Below the pieces are notes generated by a model. It had not been told where the DNA came from, ran no database searches, and saw nothing but the letters and a program-made list of their open reading frames with translations. This document shows positions 7,785-15,705 of a stretch of 64,000 nucleotides of DNA, one piece after another. Every line of letters starts with the position of its first letter. Position 1 is the stretch's first letter. The DNA comes from Paenarthrobacter sp. JL.01a (lineage in GTDB: Bacteria > Actinomycetota > Actinomycetes > Actinomycetales > Micrococcaceae). The DNA is taken from assembly GCF_025452095.1 (NCBI RefSeq), contig NZ_CP104877.1, positions 2,232,001-2,296,000 of the forward strand, given 5' to 3'. A program made the position numbers and the translations under genes.

Positions 7785-9884
7785 ATGAGCCTTGCCCAGG
7801 AAATCAACCGTGTCGTAGCGCCCTTTGAAGTTGTCAGTGACTACAAGCCTGCCGGTGACCAGCCAACCGCCATCGCGGAGCTGACCGAACGCATCAAGAA
7901 CGGTGAGAAGGACGTAGTCCTCCTGGGTGCCACCGGAACGGGTAAGAGTGCCACCACGGCCTGGCTCATCGAGCAGGTCCAGCGGCCTACGCTGGTGATG
8001 GTCCAGAACAAGACCCTTGCCGCGCAATTGGCCAACGAATTCCGGGAGCTCCTGCCAAACAACGCGGTTGAGTACTTCGTGTCCTACTACGACTACTACC
8101 AGCCCGAAGCCTACGTCGCCCAGACTGACACGTTCATCGAAAAGGACTCCTCCATCAACGAGGAAGTCGAACGCCTGCGCCACTCCGCAACCAACGCCCT
8201 GTTGACCCGCCGCGACGTCGTGGTGGTGGCCACGGTCTCCTGCATCTACGGCCTGGGCACGCCTGAAGAGTACATTGCCGGCATGGTCACGCTGCGCAAG
8301 GGTGCGGAGATGAACCGCGACCATCTCCTGCGCAAGTTCGTCTCCATGCAGTACGCGCGCAACGACACGGACTTCCACCGGGGAACCTTCCGGGTCCGTG
8401 GGGACACCGTCGAGATCATTCCGATGTACGAGGAACTTGCCATCAGGATCGAGTTCTTCGGTGACGAGATCGAGAACATCCAGACCCTCCACCCCCTGAC
8501 CGGTGAGGTCATCCGGGACGAGGAAGAGATGTACGTTTTCCCGGCGTCGCACTATGTCGCGGGGCCCGAACGCATGGCCCGGGCCATCAAGCGGATTGAA
8601 GACGAACTCGCCGACCGCTTGAAGGTCCTCGAAGCCCAGAACAAGCTGGTGGAGGCACAGCGCCTGCGTATGCGCACCACCTATGACCTCGAAATGATGC
8701 AGCAGATGGGCTTCTGCAACGGTATTGAAAACTACTCGGTGCACATCGACGGCCGCGATCCCGGCACGGCACCGCACTGCCTCCTTGATTACTTCCCGGA
8801 TGACTTCCTGCTGGTGGTCGACGAGTCGCACGTCACCATTCCCCAGATCGGTGCAATGTACGAAGGCGACATGTCCCGCAAGCGCAACCTTGTGGACTTC
8901 GGCTTCCGTTTGCCCTCGGCCATGGACAACCGGCCGCTGAAATGGGACGAGTTCCTCGAACGTATCGGCCAGACCGTCTACCTCTCGGCCACACCAGGCA
9001 AGTACGAACTCGGCAAGGCCGACGGCTACGTCCAGCAGATCATCCGTCCCACCGGACTCATCGATCCCGAGGTCGTGGTCAAACCCACCAAGGGCCAGAT
9101 CGACGACCTCCTTGGCGAGATCCGGATCCGCACGGAGAAGAACGAGCGTGTCCTCGTGACCACGCTGACCAAGCGGATGGCGGAGGATCTCACCGATTAC
9201 CTGGTGGGCCATGGCATCAAGGTCGAATACCTGCACTCCGACGTTGATACCTTGAGGCGCGTGGAGTTGCTCCGTGAGCTCCGGATGGGCGTCTTCGATG
9301 TCCTGGTGGGCATCAACTTGTTGAGGGAAGGTTTGGACCTGCCCGAAGTCTCCCTGGTGAGCATCCTCGACGCCGACAAGGAAGGCTTCCTGCGTTCCTC
9401 CACCTCCCTGATCCAGACCATCGGCCGTGCCGCCCGTAACGTCTCAGGCCAGGTCCACATGTATGCCGACAAGATCACCGACTCGATGGCACACGCCATT
9501 GATGAGACGAACCGGCGCCGTGCCATCCAGGTCAAGTACAACACCGACCACGGCATCGATCCGCAGCCGTTGCGCAAGAAGATTGCCGACATCACGGACC
9601 AATTGGCCAAGGAAGACGCCGATACCCAGGAACTGCTGAACAACAACCGGCTGGCCAAGGGCGGAAAACGTGGCAAGTCCGCAGCCAAGGGAGCGGCAAC
9701 TGTCCGGCAGGACGGCCTCGCCGCTGCGCCTGCCGAGGATCTGGTGGGGCTCATCGAACAGCTCACGGAACAGATGCACGGTGCCGCTGCCGAACTGCAG
9801 TTCGAAGTAGCTGCAAGGATCCGCGACGAAGTCAAGGAGTTGAAGCGCGAATTACGCCAGATGCAGACCGCCGGCCACGCCTAG
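7785..9884 (+). CDS. uvrB: Excinuclease ABC subunit B
   Basis: 699 residues, ATG start. UvrB receives damaged DNA from UvrA, verifies the lesion with a beta-hairpin and recruits UvrC for the incisions of nucleotide excision repair. Walker A is GATGTGKS (about residues 48-55). The hairpin region [12 protein letters not shown] (about 102-113) holds the aromatic residues that grip the DNA strand. The DEAD-like motif [11 protein letters not shown] is at about 343-353, and helicase motifs V and VI are seen in [15 protein letters not shown] and [13 protein letters not shown] motif closes the protein (about 660-695), the docking site for UvrC. The UvrA and UvrC genes are also in this window at 19.7 and 24.1 kb. 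A TAGATT box 6 nt upstream suggests a leaderless transcript separate from coaE. Confidence 0.99.
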   Translation: MSLAQEINRVVAPFEVVSDYKPAGDQPTAIAELTERIKNGEKDVVLLGATGTGKSATTAWLIEQVQRPTLVMVQNKTLAAQLANEFRELLPNNAVEYFVSYYDYYQPEAYVAQTDTFIEKDSSINEEVERLRHSATNALLTRRDVVVVATVSCIYGLGTPEEYIAGMVTLRKGAEMNRDHLLRKFVSMQYARNDTDFHRGTFRVRGDTVEIIPMYEELAIRIEFFGDEIENIQTLHPLTGEVIRDEEEMYVFPASHYVAGPERMARAIKRIEDELADRLKVLEAQNKLVEAQRLRMRTTYDLEMMQQMGFCNGIENYSVHIDGRDPGTAPHCLLDYFPDDFLLVVDESHVTIPQIGAMYEGDMSRKRNLVDFGFRLPSAMDNRPLKWDEFLERIGQTVYLSATPGKYELGKADGYVQQIIRPTGLIDPEVVVKPTKGQIDDLLGEIRIRTEKNERVLVTTLTKRMAEDLTDYLVGHGIKVEYLHSDVDTLRRVELLRELRMGVFDVLVGINLLREGLDLPEVSLVSILDADKEGFLRSSTSLIQTIGRAARNVSGQVHMYADKITDSMAHAIDETNRRRAIQVKYNTDHGIDPQPLRKKIADITDQLAKEDADTQELLNNNRLAKGGKRGKSAAKGAATVRQDGLAAAPAEDLVGLIEQLTEQMHGAAAELQFEVAARIRDEVKELKRELRQMQTAGHA

Positions 9885-9887
9885 GGT
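9882..9887 (+). promoter_or_regulatory. -10 box for the riboswitch-terC transcript
   Basis: TAGGGT overlaps the uvrB stop codon. A start about 7 nt downstream (near 9894) would coincide with the 5' side of riboswitch helix P1. Confidence 0.5.
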
Positions 9888-9891
9888 ATGG

Positions 9892-10018
9892 TTTAAGCCA
9901 CGTAGGGGAGTATCCCAAGCGCTAGGTTCGTCAGCACGCAAGGCATGGTTGCCTCGCCGGGCCTAGCGGGTCACCTTGTCAGAGCATCAAACGCTCCTTG
10001 GTGCCCGGAGAGACTTAC
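9892..10018 (+). ncRNA. yybP-ykoY (manganese) riboswitch
   Basis: The leader between uvrB and terC carries the family's conserved blocks in order: GGGGAGTA at 9905-9912, CGTCA at 9929-9933 and GGAGAGACTTA at 10007-10017. A basal pairing of TAAG (9894-9897) with CTTA (10014-10017) and an internal helix CGCTAGG/CCTAGCG (about 9920-9926 with 9962-9968) fit the known secondary structure. This class senses Mn2+ through the two conserved loops and commonly precedes TerC-family or MntP exporters. The final conserved block ends about 34 nt before the terC ATG, so control is probably by access to the ribosome site (GAAAGG) or by early termination. Confidence 0.88.
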
Positions 10019-10051
10019 ACCGTTTTCCCGTACCCTGCGAAAGGCCCTTTA

Positions 10052-11080
10052 ATGGAGCTCCCTGTCTGGTTCGAGGTCGGCTCGTTCGTCGTCCTTGGAA
10101 TTATCCTGCTGATCGACCTGCTTTTGGTGGTCAAGCGTCCCCACGAACCCTCAATGAAGGAAGCCGGCCTCTGGGTCGCCTTCTACGTGGCCTTGGCCAT
10201 GGTGTTCGCCGGAGCCATGTTCTACTTCACGGGTCCCGAGTACGGCAGCCAGTTCATCGCGGGCTGGGTCACTGAGTACAGTCTCAGCATCGACAACCTG
10301 TTCGTCTTCATCATCATCATGGCCCGCTTCGCTGTGCCCCGTAAGTACCAGCAGGAAGTGCTGATGGTGGGCATCATCATCGCGTTGGTCCTCCGTGGCA
10401 TTTTCATCGCCCTCGGCGCCGTGGTCATCGAGCAGTTCAGCTGGGTGTTCTACATCTTCGGAGCCTTCCTGTTGTGGACCGCCTGGAAGCAGGCAAAGGA
10501 CTCCGGTGAAGACGAAGAAGAGGGTGCCGAAAACCCCTTGATCGGACGCCTTCGCAAGGTTCTTCCGATGTCGGAAAAGTTCGACGGCGGCAAGTTGCGG
10601 ACCACCGTTGACGGCAAGAAGGTCTTCACCCCCATGCTGATCGTCTTCGTGACCATCGGCCTGACTGACCTCCTGTTCGCCGTCGACTCGATACCCGCGA
10701 TTTTCGGCCTCACCCAGAGCGCCTTCATCGTCTTCACGGCCAACATCTTCGCCCTGATGGGTCTGCGCCAGCTGTACTTCCTGCTGGGCGGCCTCATGAC
10801 CCGCCTGGTGTACCTGAAGCACGCCTTGTCGGTGATCCTGGCGTTCATCGGCGTCAAGCTGGTCCTGCACGCCATGCACGTCAACGAACTTCCGTTCATC
10901 AACGGCGGGCACCACATCGAATGGGCGCCGGAGATTCCCACCTATGTGTCGCTCGCGGTCATCGTCGGAACGATCGTCGTGGCAGTCGTGGCAAGCCTGC
11001 TCAGCCCGGCGGCCCGCCAGGCCAAGCTGGACGCCCGGCTGGAAGAAGACGCACGAAAGAGCATGAGCGAAGCAGAGTAA
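10052..11080 (+). CDS. TerC-family membrane protein, probable metal (Mn2+) exporter
   Basis: 342 residues from the ATG at 10052. An in-frame TTG at 9998 lies inside the riboswitch and is rejected; GAAAGG sits 8 nt before the ATG. TerC proteins are polytopic inner-membrane proteins of the LysE superfamily; several export manganese and help metallate secreted enzymes. Family features visible: SLSIDNLFVFIIIMARFAVP with the membrane-embedded Asp (about residues 73-92), a charged cytoplasmic loop (about 150-190), VTIGLTDLLFAVDSIPAIF with the second Asp pair, and about 7-9 hydrophobic helices. An acidic/basic C-terminal tail ends in MSEAE. A manganese riboswitch upstream points to Mn2+ efflux as the role (inference). 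Confidence 0.93.
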   Translation: MELPVWFEVGSFVVLGIILLIDLLLVVKRPHEPSMKEAGLWVAFYVALAMVFAGAMFYFTGPEYGSQFIAGWVTEYSLSIDNLFVFIIIMARFAVPRKYQQEVLMVGIIIALVLRGIFIALGAVVIEQFSWVFYIFGAFLLWTAWKQAKDSGEDEEEGAENPLIGRLRKVLPMSEKFDGGKLRTTVDGKKVFTPMLIVFVTIGLTDLLFAVDSIPAIFGLTQSAFIVFTANIFALMGLRQLYFLLGGLMTRLVYLKHALSVILAFIGVKLVLHAMHVNELPFINGGHHIEWAPEIPTYVSLAVIVGTIVVAVVASLLSPAARQAKLDARLEEDARKSMSEAE

Positions 11081-11095
11081 CCCCAGGGAAAGTTG

Positions 11096-11107
11096 TAGTC
11101 TCATCAC
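11096..11107 (+). promoter_or_regulatory. -10 box for a leaderless MFS transcript
   Basis: TAGTCT at 11096-11101 lies 6 nt before the GTG at 11108, with no ribosome site between. Confidence 0.55.
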
Positions 11108-12433
11108 GTGACTACCTCCCCAACTACGGCGCTGGACCCACACAGGGTCCAGCGCCGTACTGTTTTCCTGCTCAGTGCGTCCCAATTGCTCAGCGGTGTC
11201 GGAAACGGCGCCACCCTGTCCATCGGCTCATTGCTCGCCGTCGACCTCTCCGGATCTGAAGCGTGGGCCGGTTCCATCACGACGGTGCTGACGCTGGCGG
11301 CAGCCATTGCTGCCCTTCCCCTGGCACGGCTGGCAGAGGCCCGCGGGCGACGCGTGGGTCTGGTCACTGGCCTGGTCGCGGCAATGATGGGAGCACTGCT
11401 CTTCATCGTGGCCGTGATGACCAGGTCCTTCCCCATCCTGATACTGGGTGCCGCGTTGCTGGGTCTGGGCACAGCGGCGAACCTCCAAGCACGCTTTGCG
11501 GCCGTGGACCTCGCAGAGCCGGAACGTCGGGGCAGGTCGTTGTCCACGGTTGTCTGGGCAATAACCATCGGAGCCGTTGCCGGGCCAAACCTCATTCAGC
11601 CGGGCGCCGTTGTGGGGCAGGCCCTGGGCCTGCCTCCCATCGCCGGGCCCTTTGTCTTCTCGGCCGGGGGCCTGCTGCTGGCCTCGGTCCTTCTGTTCCT
11701 GGGTCTAAGGCCGGACCCTTTGTTGCTTGCCCGGAGGCTGGCGACGGCTGCGAACGGTAATGACTCCGGGGGTCCCACTCCAAGGGGAACGGTGGCGTCC
11801 GGCTTGCGCGCCGTCCGTGCGTCCCGGCGGGCCGTGTTGTCGCTCGCTGCAGTGGTCGCCGCCCATGGGGTGATGGTGGCCGTCATGTCCATGACGCCCC
11901 TTCACCTTCAGCAGCTGGTAGCGGGATCGCACGAAGGCCACCACGGCGGAAGCACCGACGACACAGACGCCTTGGTGGTCATCGGGCTTACCATCTCGCT
12001 GCACATAGCCGGCATGTTCGCTCTGTCTCCGCTGTGGGGATGGCTGACGGACAGGGCAGGACGCCTCCAGACGATTGCAATCGGCCACGGCATGCTTCTG
12101 CTGGCAGTACTCATCGCGGGCCTGGGGCAGGACCAACCCGCGCTGGTTACTGCGGGATTGGTCCTGCTCGGCCTGGGATGGTCGGCGGCGACCATTGCCG
12201 GCTCCACGATGCTTGCCGAGAGCGTGAGCCCGGACTCCCGGGTCACAGTCCAGGGAGTCTCAGACACCTTGATGGGTGCCGCGGGAGCCGTCGGCGGCGC
12301 AACCTCCGGTCTCCTTCTGGCGTGGATCGGCTACACGGGGCTCAACGTCGCCTCAAGCGTCGTCGTCGCGGCGGTCCTTGTCCTGGCACTTGCCGCGGCC
12401 CTTCGCGCCCGTGCCGGCGTAACCATCAACTGA
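11108..12433 (+). CDS. Major facilitator superfamily transporter
   Basis: 441 residues, GTG start. About 12 hydrophobic helices are predicted by eye in two sets of six, separated by a central loop that includes a HEGHHGGSTDD stretch late in the chain. The loop after helix 2 carries RLAEARGRRVGLVTG, the MFS motif-A-like basic turn, and WLTDRAGRLQTIAIG repeats it in the second half. This is the pattern of a proton-driven exporter of the drug-efflux type, but no substrate can be assigned. It converges with the alpha/beta hydrolase gene, 15 bp apart. The His/Asp-rich loop at about residues 277-288 (HEGHHGGSTDDTD) is unusual and might bind metal. Confidence 0.85.
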   Translation: MTTSPTTALDPHRVQRRTVFLLSASQLLSGVGNGATLSIGSLLAVDLSGSEAWAGSITTVLTLAAAIAALPLARLAEARGRRVGLVTGLVAAMMGALLFIVAVMTRSFPILILGAALLGLGTAANLQARFAAVDLAEPERRGRSLSTVVWAITIGAVAGPNLIQPGAVVGQALGLPPIAGPFVFSAGGLLLASVLLFLGLRPDPLLLARRLATAANGNDSGGPTPRGTVASGLRAVRASRRAVLSLAAVVAAHGVMVAVMSMTPLHLQQLVAGSHEGHHGGSTDDTDALVVIGLTISLHIAGMFALSPLWGWLTDRAGRLQTIAIGHGMLLLAVLIAGLGQDQPALVTAGLVLLGLGWSAATIAGSTMLAESVSPDSRVTVQGVSDTLMGAAGAVGGATSGLLLAWIGYTGLNVASSVVVAAVLVLALAAALRARAGVTIN

Positions 12434-12448
12434 GACGCACGGCGGCGG

Positions 12449-13786
12449 TCACTGCCCTCCGCGTACCATGCCAAGGAGCCGGTTGAAGATCCCTTCGCCG
12501 TCTTCGGCGATGCCGTCGTGGTGGAATTCCGCGGTGACCCATGGCTGGAGTCCACGGACGGCAGCGGCGGTTTCAAGTGACAGGTCGTGGTCCACGTAGA
12601 TATCGTCCTTGTATACGGCAGCAGCAACGGGAACAGTGTTCGTTGCCAACATTGCTGTGTCGTACAGGGACTCCCAGTCCTTGCGTGCCGCGAGGAGCTC
12701 TGCAACGTCATGCAGGGGTACGAGTGCGGGATCCTGCTCGAAGTACCAGGGATAGACCATCTCTCCGGTGAGCAGGGGCTGCTCGGCTCCCGGCTGGAAC
12801 TCGGGGTATTCCTCCAACACCCGCCAGGCAGCCCAGTTGGTGGCTTCGCCTCGGCCGTAGATTGATTCGTGCAGCACGGCGTAGAGAGGATTGGCGGCCC
12901 GGCTGACGAGGCTGCGCACCTGCTCAAGGAACGTTTCTGAGAGCCGTTGACCATCGAGGGTTTCGATGAAGGCATCTTCCAGGAGGTAATGCAGCGAATC
13001 CACCCTTGTGTTGCCACCCAGGAACGAACCCACCATTTGGAACCGTTCCGGGGTCAATCTTTCACCGCTGGCTAGGAACTCAGGTGTCCGCTCCAGGTGC
13101 CGGACGATCTTTGTGACCTTTTCACGGTCTTCGGGATACCACCGGAAGTACTCTGCGTTGCGGGCGGCAACACGTTTGAAGGTCGCCTGGTAAACGCGGT
13201 CTGCTGGTCCCTCCAGGGGAGCCAGGCCGCCGGTGATGAGGACTTCGCGCAAGCCGGCAGGGGCGAAGGACAGATAAGTCAATGCGCAGAACCCGCCAAA
13301 GCTCTGGCCCATGACGCTCCAGGGACCTGAGCCGAGGACACCACGGATGAACTCGGCGTCGGCAACGATGGAATCGGCGCGGAAGTTCGTAAGGTACTCA
13401 GCCTGGGCTGCCGCATCTCCGCGGAGTTCCAGCGACCGCTGTTCAACAGGAGTGGAAAGACCCGTGCCGCGTTGGTCGAGCATCAGGATGCGGAAATCCC
13501 TTGCCGCCGCTTTCATCCAGCCAGCCAGGGACGTGATCCGGTTCCCCCTGCCGCCAGGACCACCCTGCAGGAACAGCAACCACGGAAGCTTTGCCGCATC
13601 CTCTGCCGTGTGTGCGGTGGAGGAGTATTCCCGGGCGAAGACTGTGATCGTTTCGCCGCTTTCCCAGTTGTTTGCGGGTGAATGCACCAAGGGCACCGTG
13701 AAATAGTGCTCTGCCGTGCGCACACCGCGGAATTCGTGGCGGGCCCGGATGGTGTGCTCCGGGGTGGATGAGTGCGTCTCAGCCAC
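12449..13786 (-). CDS. Alpha/beta hydrolase, proline iminopeptidase-like (S33)
   Basis: 445 residues from the GTG at 13786, chosen because AGGAG lies 10 nt before it and it overlaps the preceding GNAT stop by 8 bp. An upstream in-frame ATG at 13825 would overlap the GNAT gene by 47 bp. Oxyanion segment QGGPGGRG and nucleophile elbow MGQSFGGFCAL (GxSxGG) match peptidase family S33 (prolyl aminopeptidase), and DQRGTGLS follows the usual spacing. The late segment YVDHDLSLETA and the following EFHHDG are good places for the acid and His of the triad. S33 enzymes release N-terminal Pro or hydrolyse small amides and esters; the substrate here is unknown. Last gene of a four-gene minus-strand run. 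Confidence 0.87.
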   Translation of the reverse strand: MAETHSSTPEHTIRARHEFRGVRTAEHYFTVPLVHSPANNWESGETITVFAREYSSTAHTAEDAAKLPWLLFLQGGPGGRGNRITSLAGWMKAAARDFRILMLDQRGTGLSTPVEQRSLELRGDAAAQAEYLTNFRADSIVADAEFIRGVLGSGPWSVMGQSFGGFCALTYLSFAPAGLREVLITGGLAPLEGPADRVYQATFKRVAARNAEYFRWYPEDREKVTKIVRHLERTPEFLASGERLTPERFQMVGSFLGGNTRVDSLHYLLEDAFIETLDGQRLSETFLEQVRSLVSRAANPLYAVLHESIYGRGEATNWAAWRVLEEYPEFQPGAEQPLLTGEMVYPWYFEQDPALVPLHDVAELLAARKDWESLYDTAMLATNTVPVAAAVYKDDIYVDHDLSLETAAAVRGLQPWVTAEFHHDGIAEDGEGIFNRLLGMVRGGQ

Positions 13787-14291
13787 GGGCAAACGACTCC
13801 TGAGCCTGGACGGTTGTTGCCCCAAACGATTCCAAGGCCTCTCCGGTGAGGCGGAACGTGGACCATTCCTCCATGGGAAAAGCGCCCAGCTTCTTGTAGA
13901 AGTTGATGGAGGGCTCGTTCCAGTTCAGGACGCTCCATTCAACGCGGGCGTAGCCACGTTCGACGGCGGTCGCGGCCAGGTGCTGCAGGAGCGCCTTGCC
14001 GTGTCCTTCGCCACGGGCGTCGGGTTCGACGTAGAGGTCCTCAAGGTAGATCCCGTGGACGCCTTCCCAGGTGGAGTAATTCAGGAACCACAGGGCAAAT
14101 CCCTGCACGGTTCCGGCTGCGTTTTCCGCGATCGTGGCGTAGACCCGCGGGTTCTCGCCAAAGAGCACTTCAGTGAGCTTCTCCGGTGTGTTCTTGACGG
14201 CATCCGGCTCCTTTTCGTAGATCGCAAGATCGTGGATCATACGCAGGATCGCAGGGACGTCTTCAACGGTAGCGTGGCGGATTACACTCAT
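13779..14291 (-). CDS. GNAT N-acetyltransferase
   Basis: 170 residues from the ATG at 14291, which overlaps the stop of the upstream CoA-transferase gene by 4 bp (ATGA). The longer in-frame extension upstream has no homology-like character and is rejected. It starts SVIRHATVEDVPAILRMIHDLA, typical of the GNAT fold, and the acetyl-CoA loop is VEPDARGEGHGKALLQHLA (about residues 88-106). The block YLEDLYVEPDARG and NEPSINFYKKLGA are typical of diamine/thialysine acetyltransferases (SSAT-like), so a small polyamine-like or amino-acid substrate is plausible. The ends of both neighbours overlap this gene, so translation is probably coupled. Confidence 0.87.
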   Translation of the reverse strand: MSVIRHATVEDVPAILRMIHDLAIYEKEPDAVKNTPEKLTEVLFGENPRVYATIAENAAGTVQGFALWFLNYSTWEGVHGIYLEDLYVEPDARGEGHGKALLQHLAATAVERGYARVEWSVLNWNEPSINFYKKLGAFPMEEWSTFRLTGEALESFGATTVQAQESFARG

Positions 14292-15694
14292 GCATCCGAG
14301 CTTACTAGGAGCAACTGGTCGTCCTGGCGCCAAACCAAGGCAGAAGATCCATAGCGGACCGGCGGCCGCCGGTATTCCAGTGGCGCGCCGTCTACCATCA
14401 ACGGTGGCTCCACGAACCGGAGCCGGCCATAAAGGCTCGCGCACTCCCGTTCATCCGGGGGCTGCAGGGCGCCTGCTGCATCTGCTCCATCAGCAGCGGG
14501 CAAACTGAAGAGTTCCTCTGCAGTCCGCGCCAACGAGAGCGCGGCGATCCCTCCGGTCCCCGTCCCGAGCCTGTGGGCCAAAAGTGCCAGGACGGCGGCG
14601 GCCACTCCGTAGCCCGTGGCGTGGTCAAGGGCCTGGACCGGCAGCGCTCCAGGCTTCCACCCGCCGTCGTCCTCTTGACCGTAAACCTCAGCGATACCGC
14701 AAGCCGCCTGCACCAAGCTGTCAAAGCCCCGCCGCCGTTGCCAGGGTCCCTCTCTTCCCCAGGCGGACAATGTTGCGACCACCAGATCTGGCTTATCGGC
14801 TAACAGGGCCTCAGCTCCGAGACCGAATCTGTCCAGGCTTCCGTTGCGGTAGCCCGACACCACGACATCCGCGGCGCCTACGAGGGCACGGATGACCTCC
14901 AGCTGGGCTGGATCTTCGACATCAGCCACGGCGGAGCGTTTGTCGAATCCGCCGTCGACAAACGCCTCCTCCAATTCCGGAAGCTGCGGCGGGTCAATCC
15001 GCAGGACGTCGGCCCCCAGGGCTCCCAGGAACCTTGTGGCTGTTGGACCTGCTATGACGCGCGTGAGGTCAAGGACCCTCAGTCCGGCGAGAGGCCGGAA
15101 CGGGTCCGTGGACGGGCGCCACGTACTGGGCCGGCCAAGGGCGGGCGAAGCCGGAGCGGGCTCGAAGGCGATCCATGGGTCGTTTCTGATTGCCGCATGC
15201 ATTGGCGACGCGAGCCACTCAGCGCGGGTTCGGACGGCAGCCGCGACGCCACGGTTGCCGTTGATGGCATCCTCCGCCGCAAGCGACGTCATGGCGAGCA
15301 GAGCCTCGTCCACATCCTGCGGCGTTGAGGCATCAAGCGCTTCCATGAGCCGGACAGCGTGGTGGGGATAGTTGGCATGCAGGCGGATCCAGCCGTCGGA
15401 GGTCCGCCGGAAGCCCGACGCCGGAGCGAACCCGTGCGGCTTGGCCCCGTTGATCCTCAGGTGCCCCAGTGAATCGAAGGAGGCAGCAACAGACCCGGAT
15501 GACACGCAATAGCGCCCGCCGAATCCTGTCAGGGCTCCAAGGGCAGTCGCCGCGGCCTGGACCGAACCCATAGCCAGGCCCTCTACGTCCAGGTCTCCGT
15601 CCCACCAGGTTCGCAACCCAGTCACCGCCGCGGGCGTTACCGTCCCCGGAGACTCAAGACTCCGCAGGCTGCTTGCCAGCTCCGGGACTTCCAT
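14288..15694 (-). CDS. CaiB/BaiF (class III) CoA-transferase, rearranged domain order
   Basis: 468 residues, ATG start. Class III CoA-transferases move CoA between carboxylic acids through aspartyl-CoA intermediates. The canonical N-terminal signature GLRVLDLTRVIAGPTATRFL appears only at about residue 205, followed by LGADVLRIDPP, SAWGREGPW and QALDHATGYG, which carries the Asp expected to be catalytic. The first about 190 residues instead resemble the small-domain part that normally comes after this block (for example GFRRTSDGWIRLHANYPHHA). The order therefore looks permuted or partly duplicated. The active-site Asp is present, so the enzyme is probably functional. Substrate unknown. Lies 11 bp after the helicase stop and overlaps the GNAT gene by 4 bp. 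Confidence 0.85.
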   Translation of the reverse strand: MEVPELASSLRSLESPGTVTPAAVTGLRTWWDGDLDVEGLAMGSVQAAATALGALTGFGGRYCVSSGSVAASFDSLGHLRINGAKPHGFAPASGFRRTSDGWIRLHANYPHHAVRLMEALDASTPQDVDEALLAMTSLAAEDAINGNRGVAAAVRTRAEWLASPMHAAIRNDPWIAFEPAPASPALGRPSTWRPSTDPFRPLAGLRVLDLTRVIAGPTATRFLGALGADVLRIDPPQLPELEEAFVDGGFDKRSAVADVEDPAQLEVIRALVGAADVVVSGYRNGSLDRFGLGAEALLADKPDLVVATLSAWGREGPWQRRRGFDSLVQAACGIAEVYGQEDDGGWKPGALPVQALDHATGYGVAAAVLALLAHRLGTGTGGIAALSLARTAEELFSLPAADGADAAGALQPPDERECASLYGRLRFVEPPLMVDGAPLEYRRPPVRYGSSALVWRQDDQLLLVSSDA

Positions 15695-15705
15695 GGCCCG
15701 TCCGG

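Noticed and set aside
7566..9236. 556-codon frame antisense to uvrB
   Set aside because: Arises from high GC at third positions; the uvrB motifs on the plus strand are complete.
9998..10051. TTG at 9998 as terC start
   Set aside because: Lies within the riboswitch 3' block; the ATG at 10052 has a ribosome site and matches the family start.
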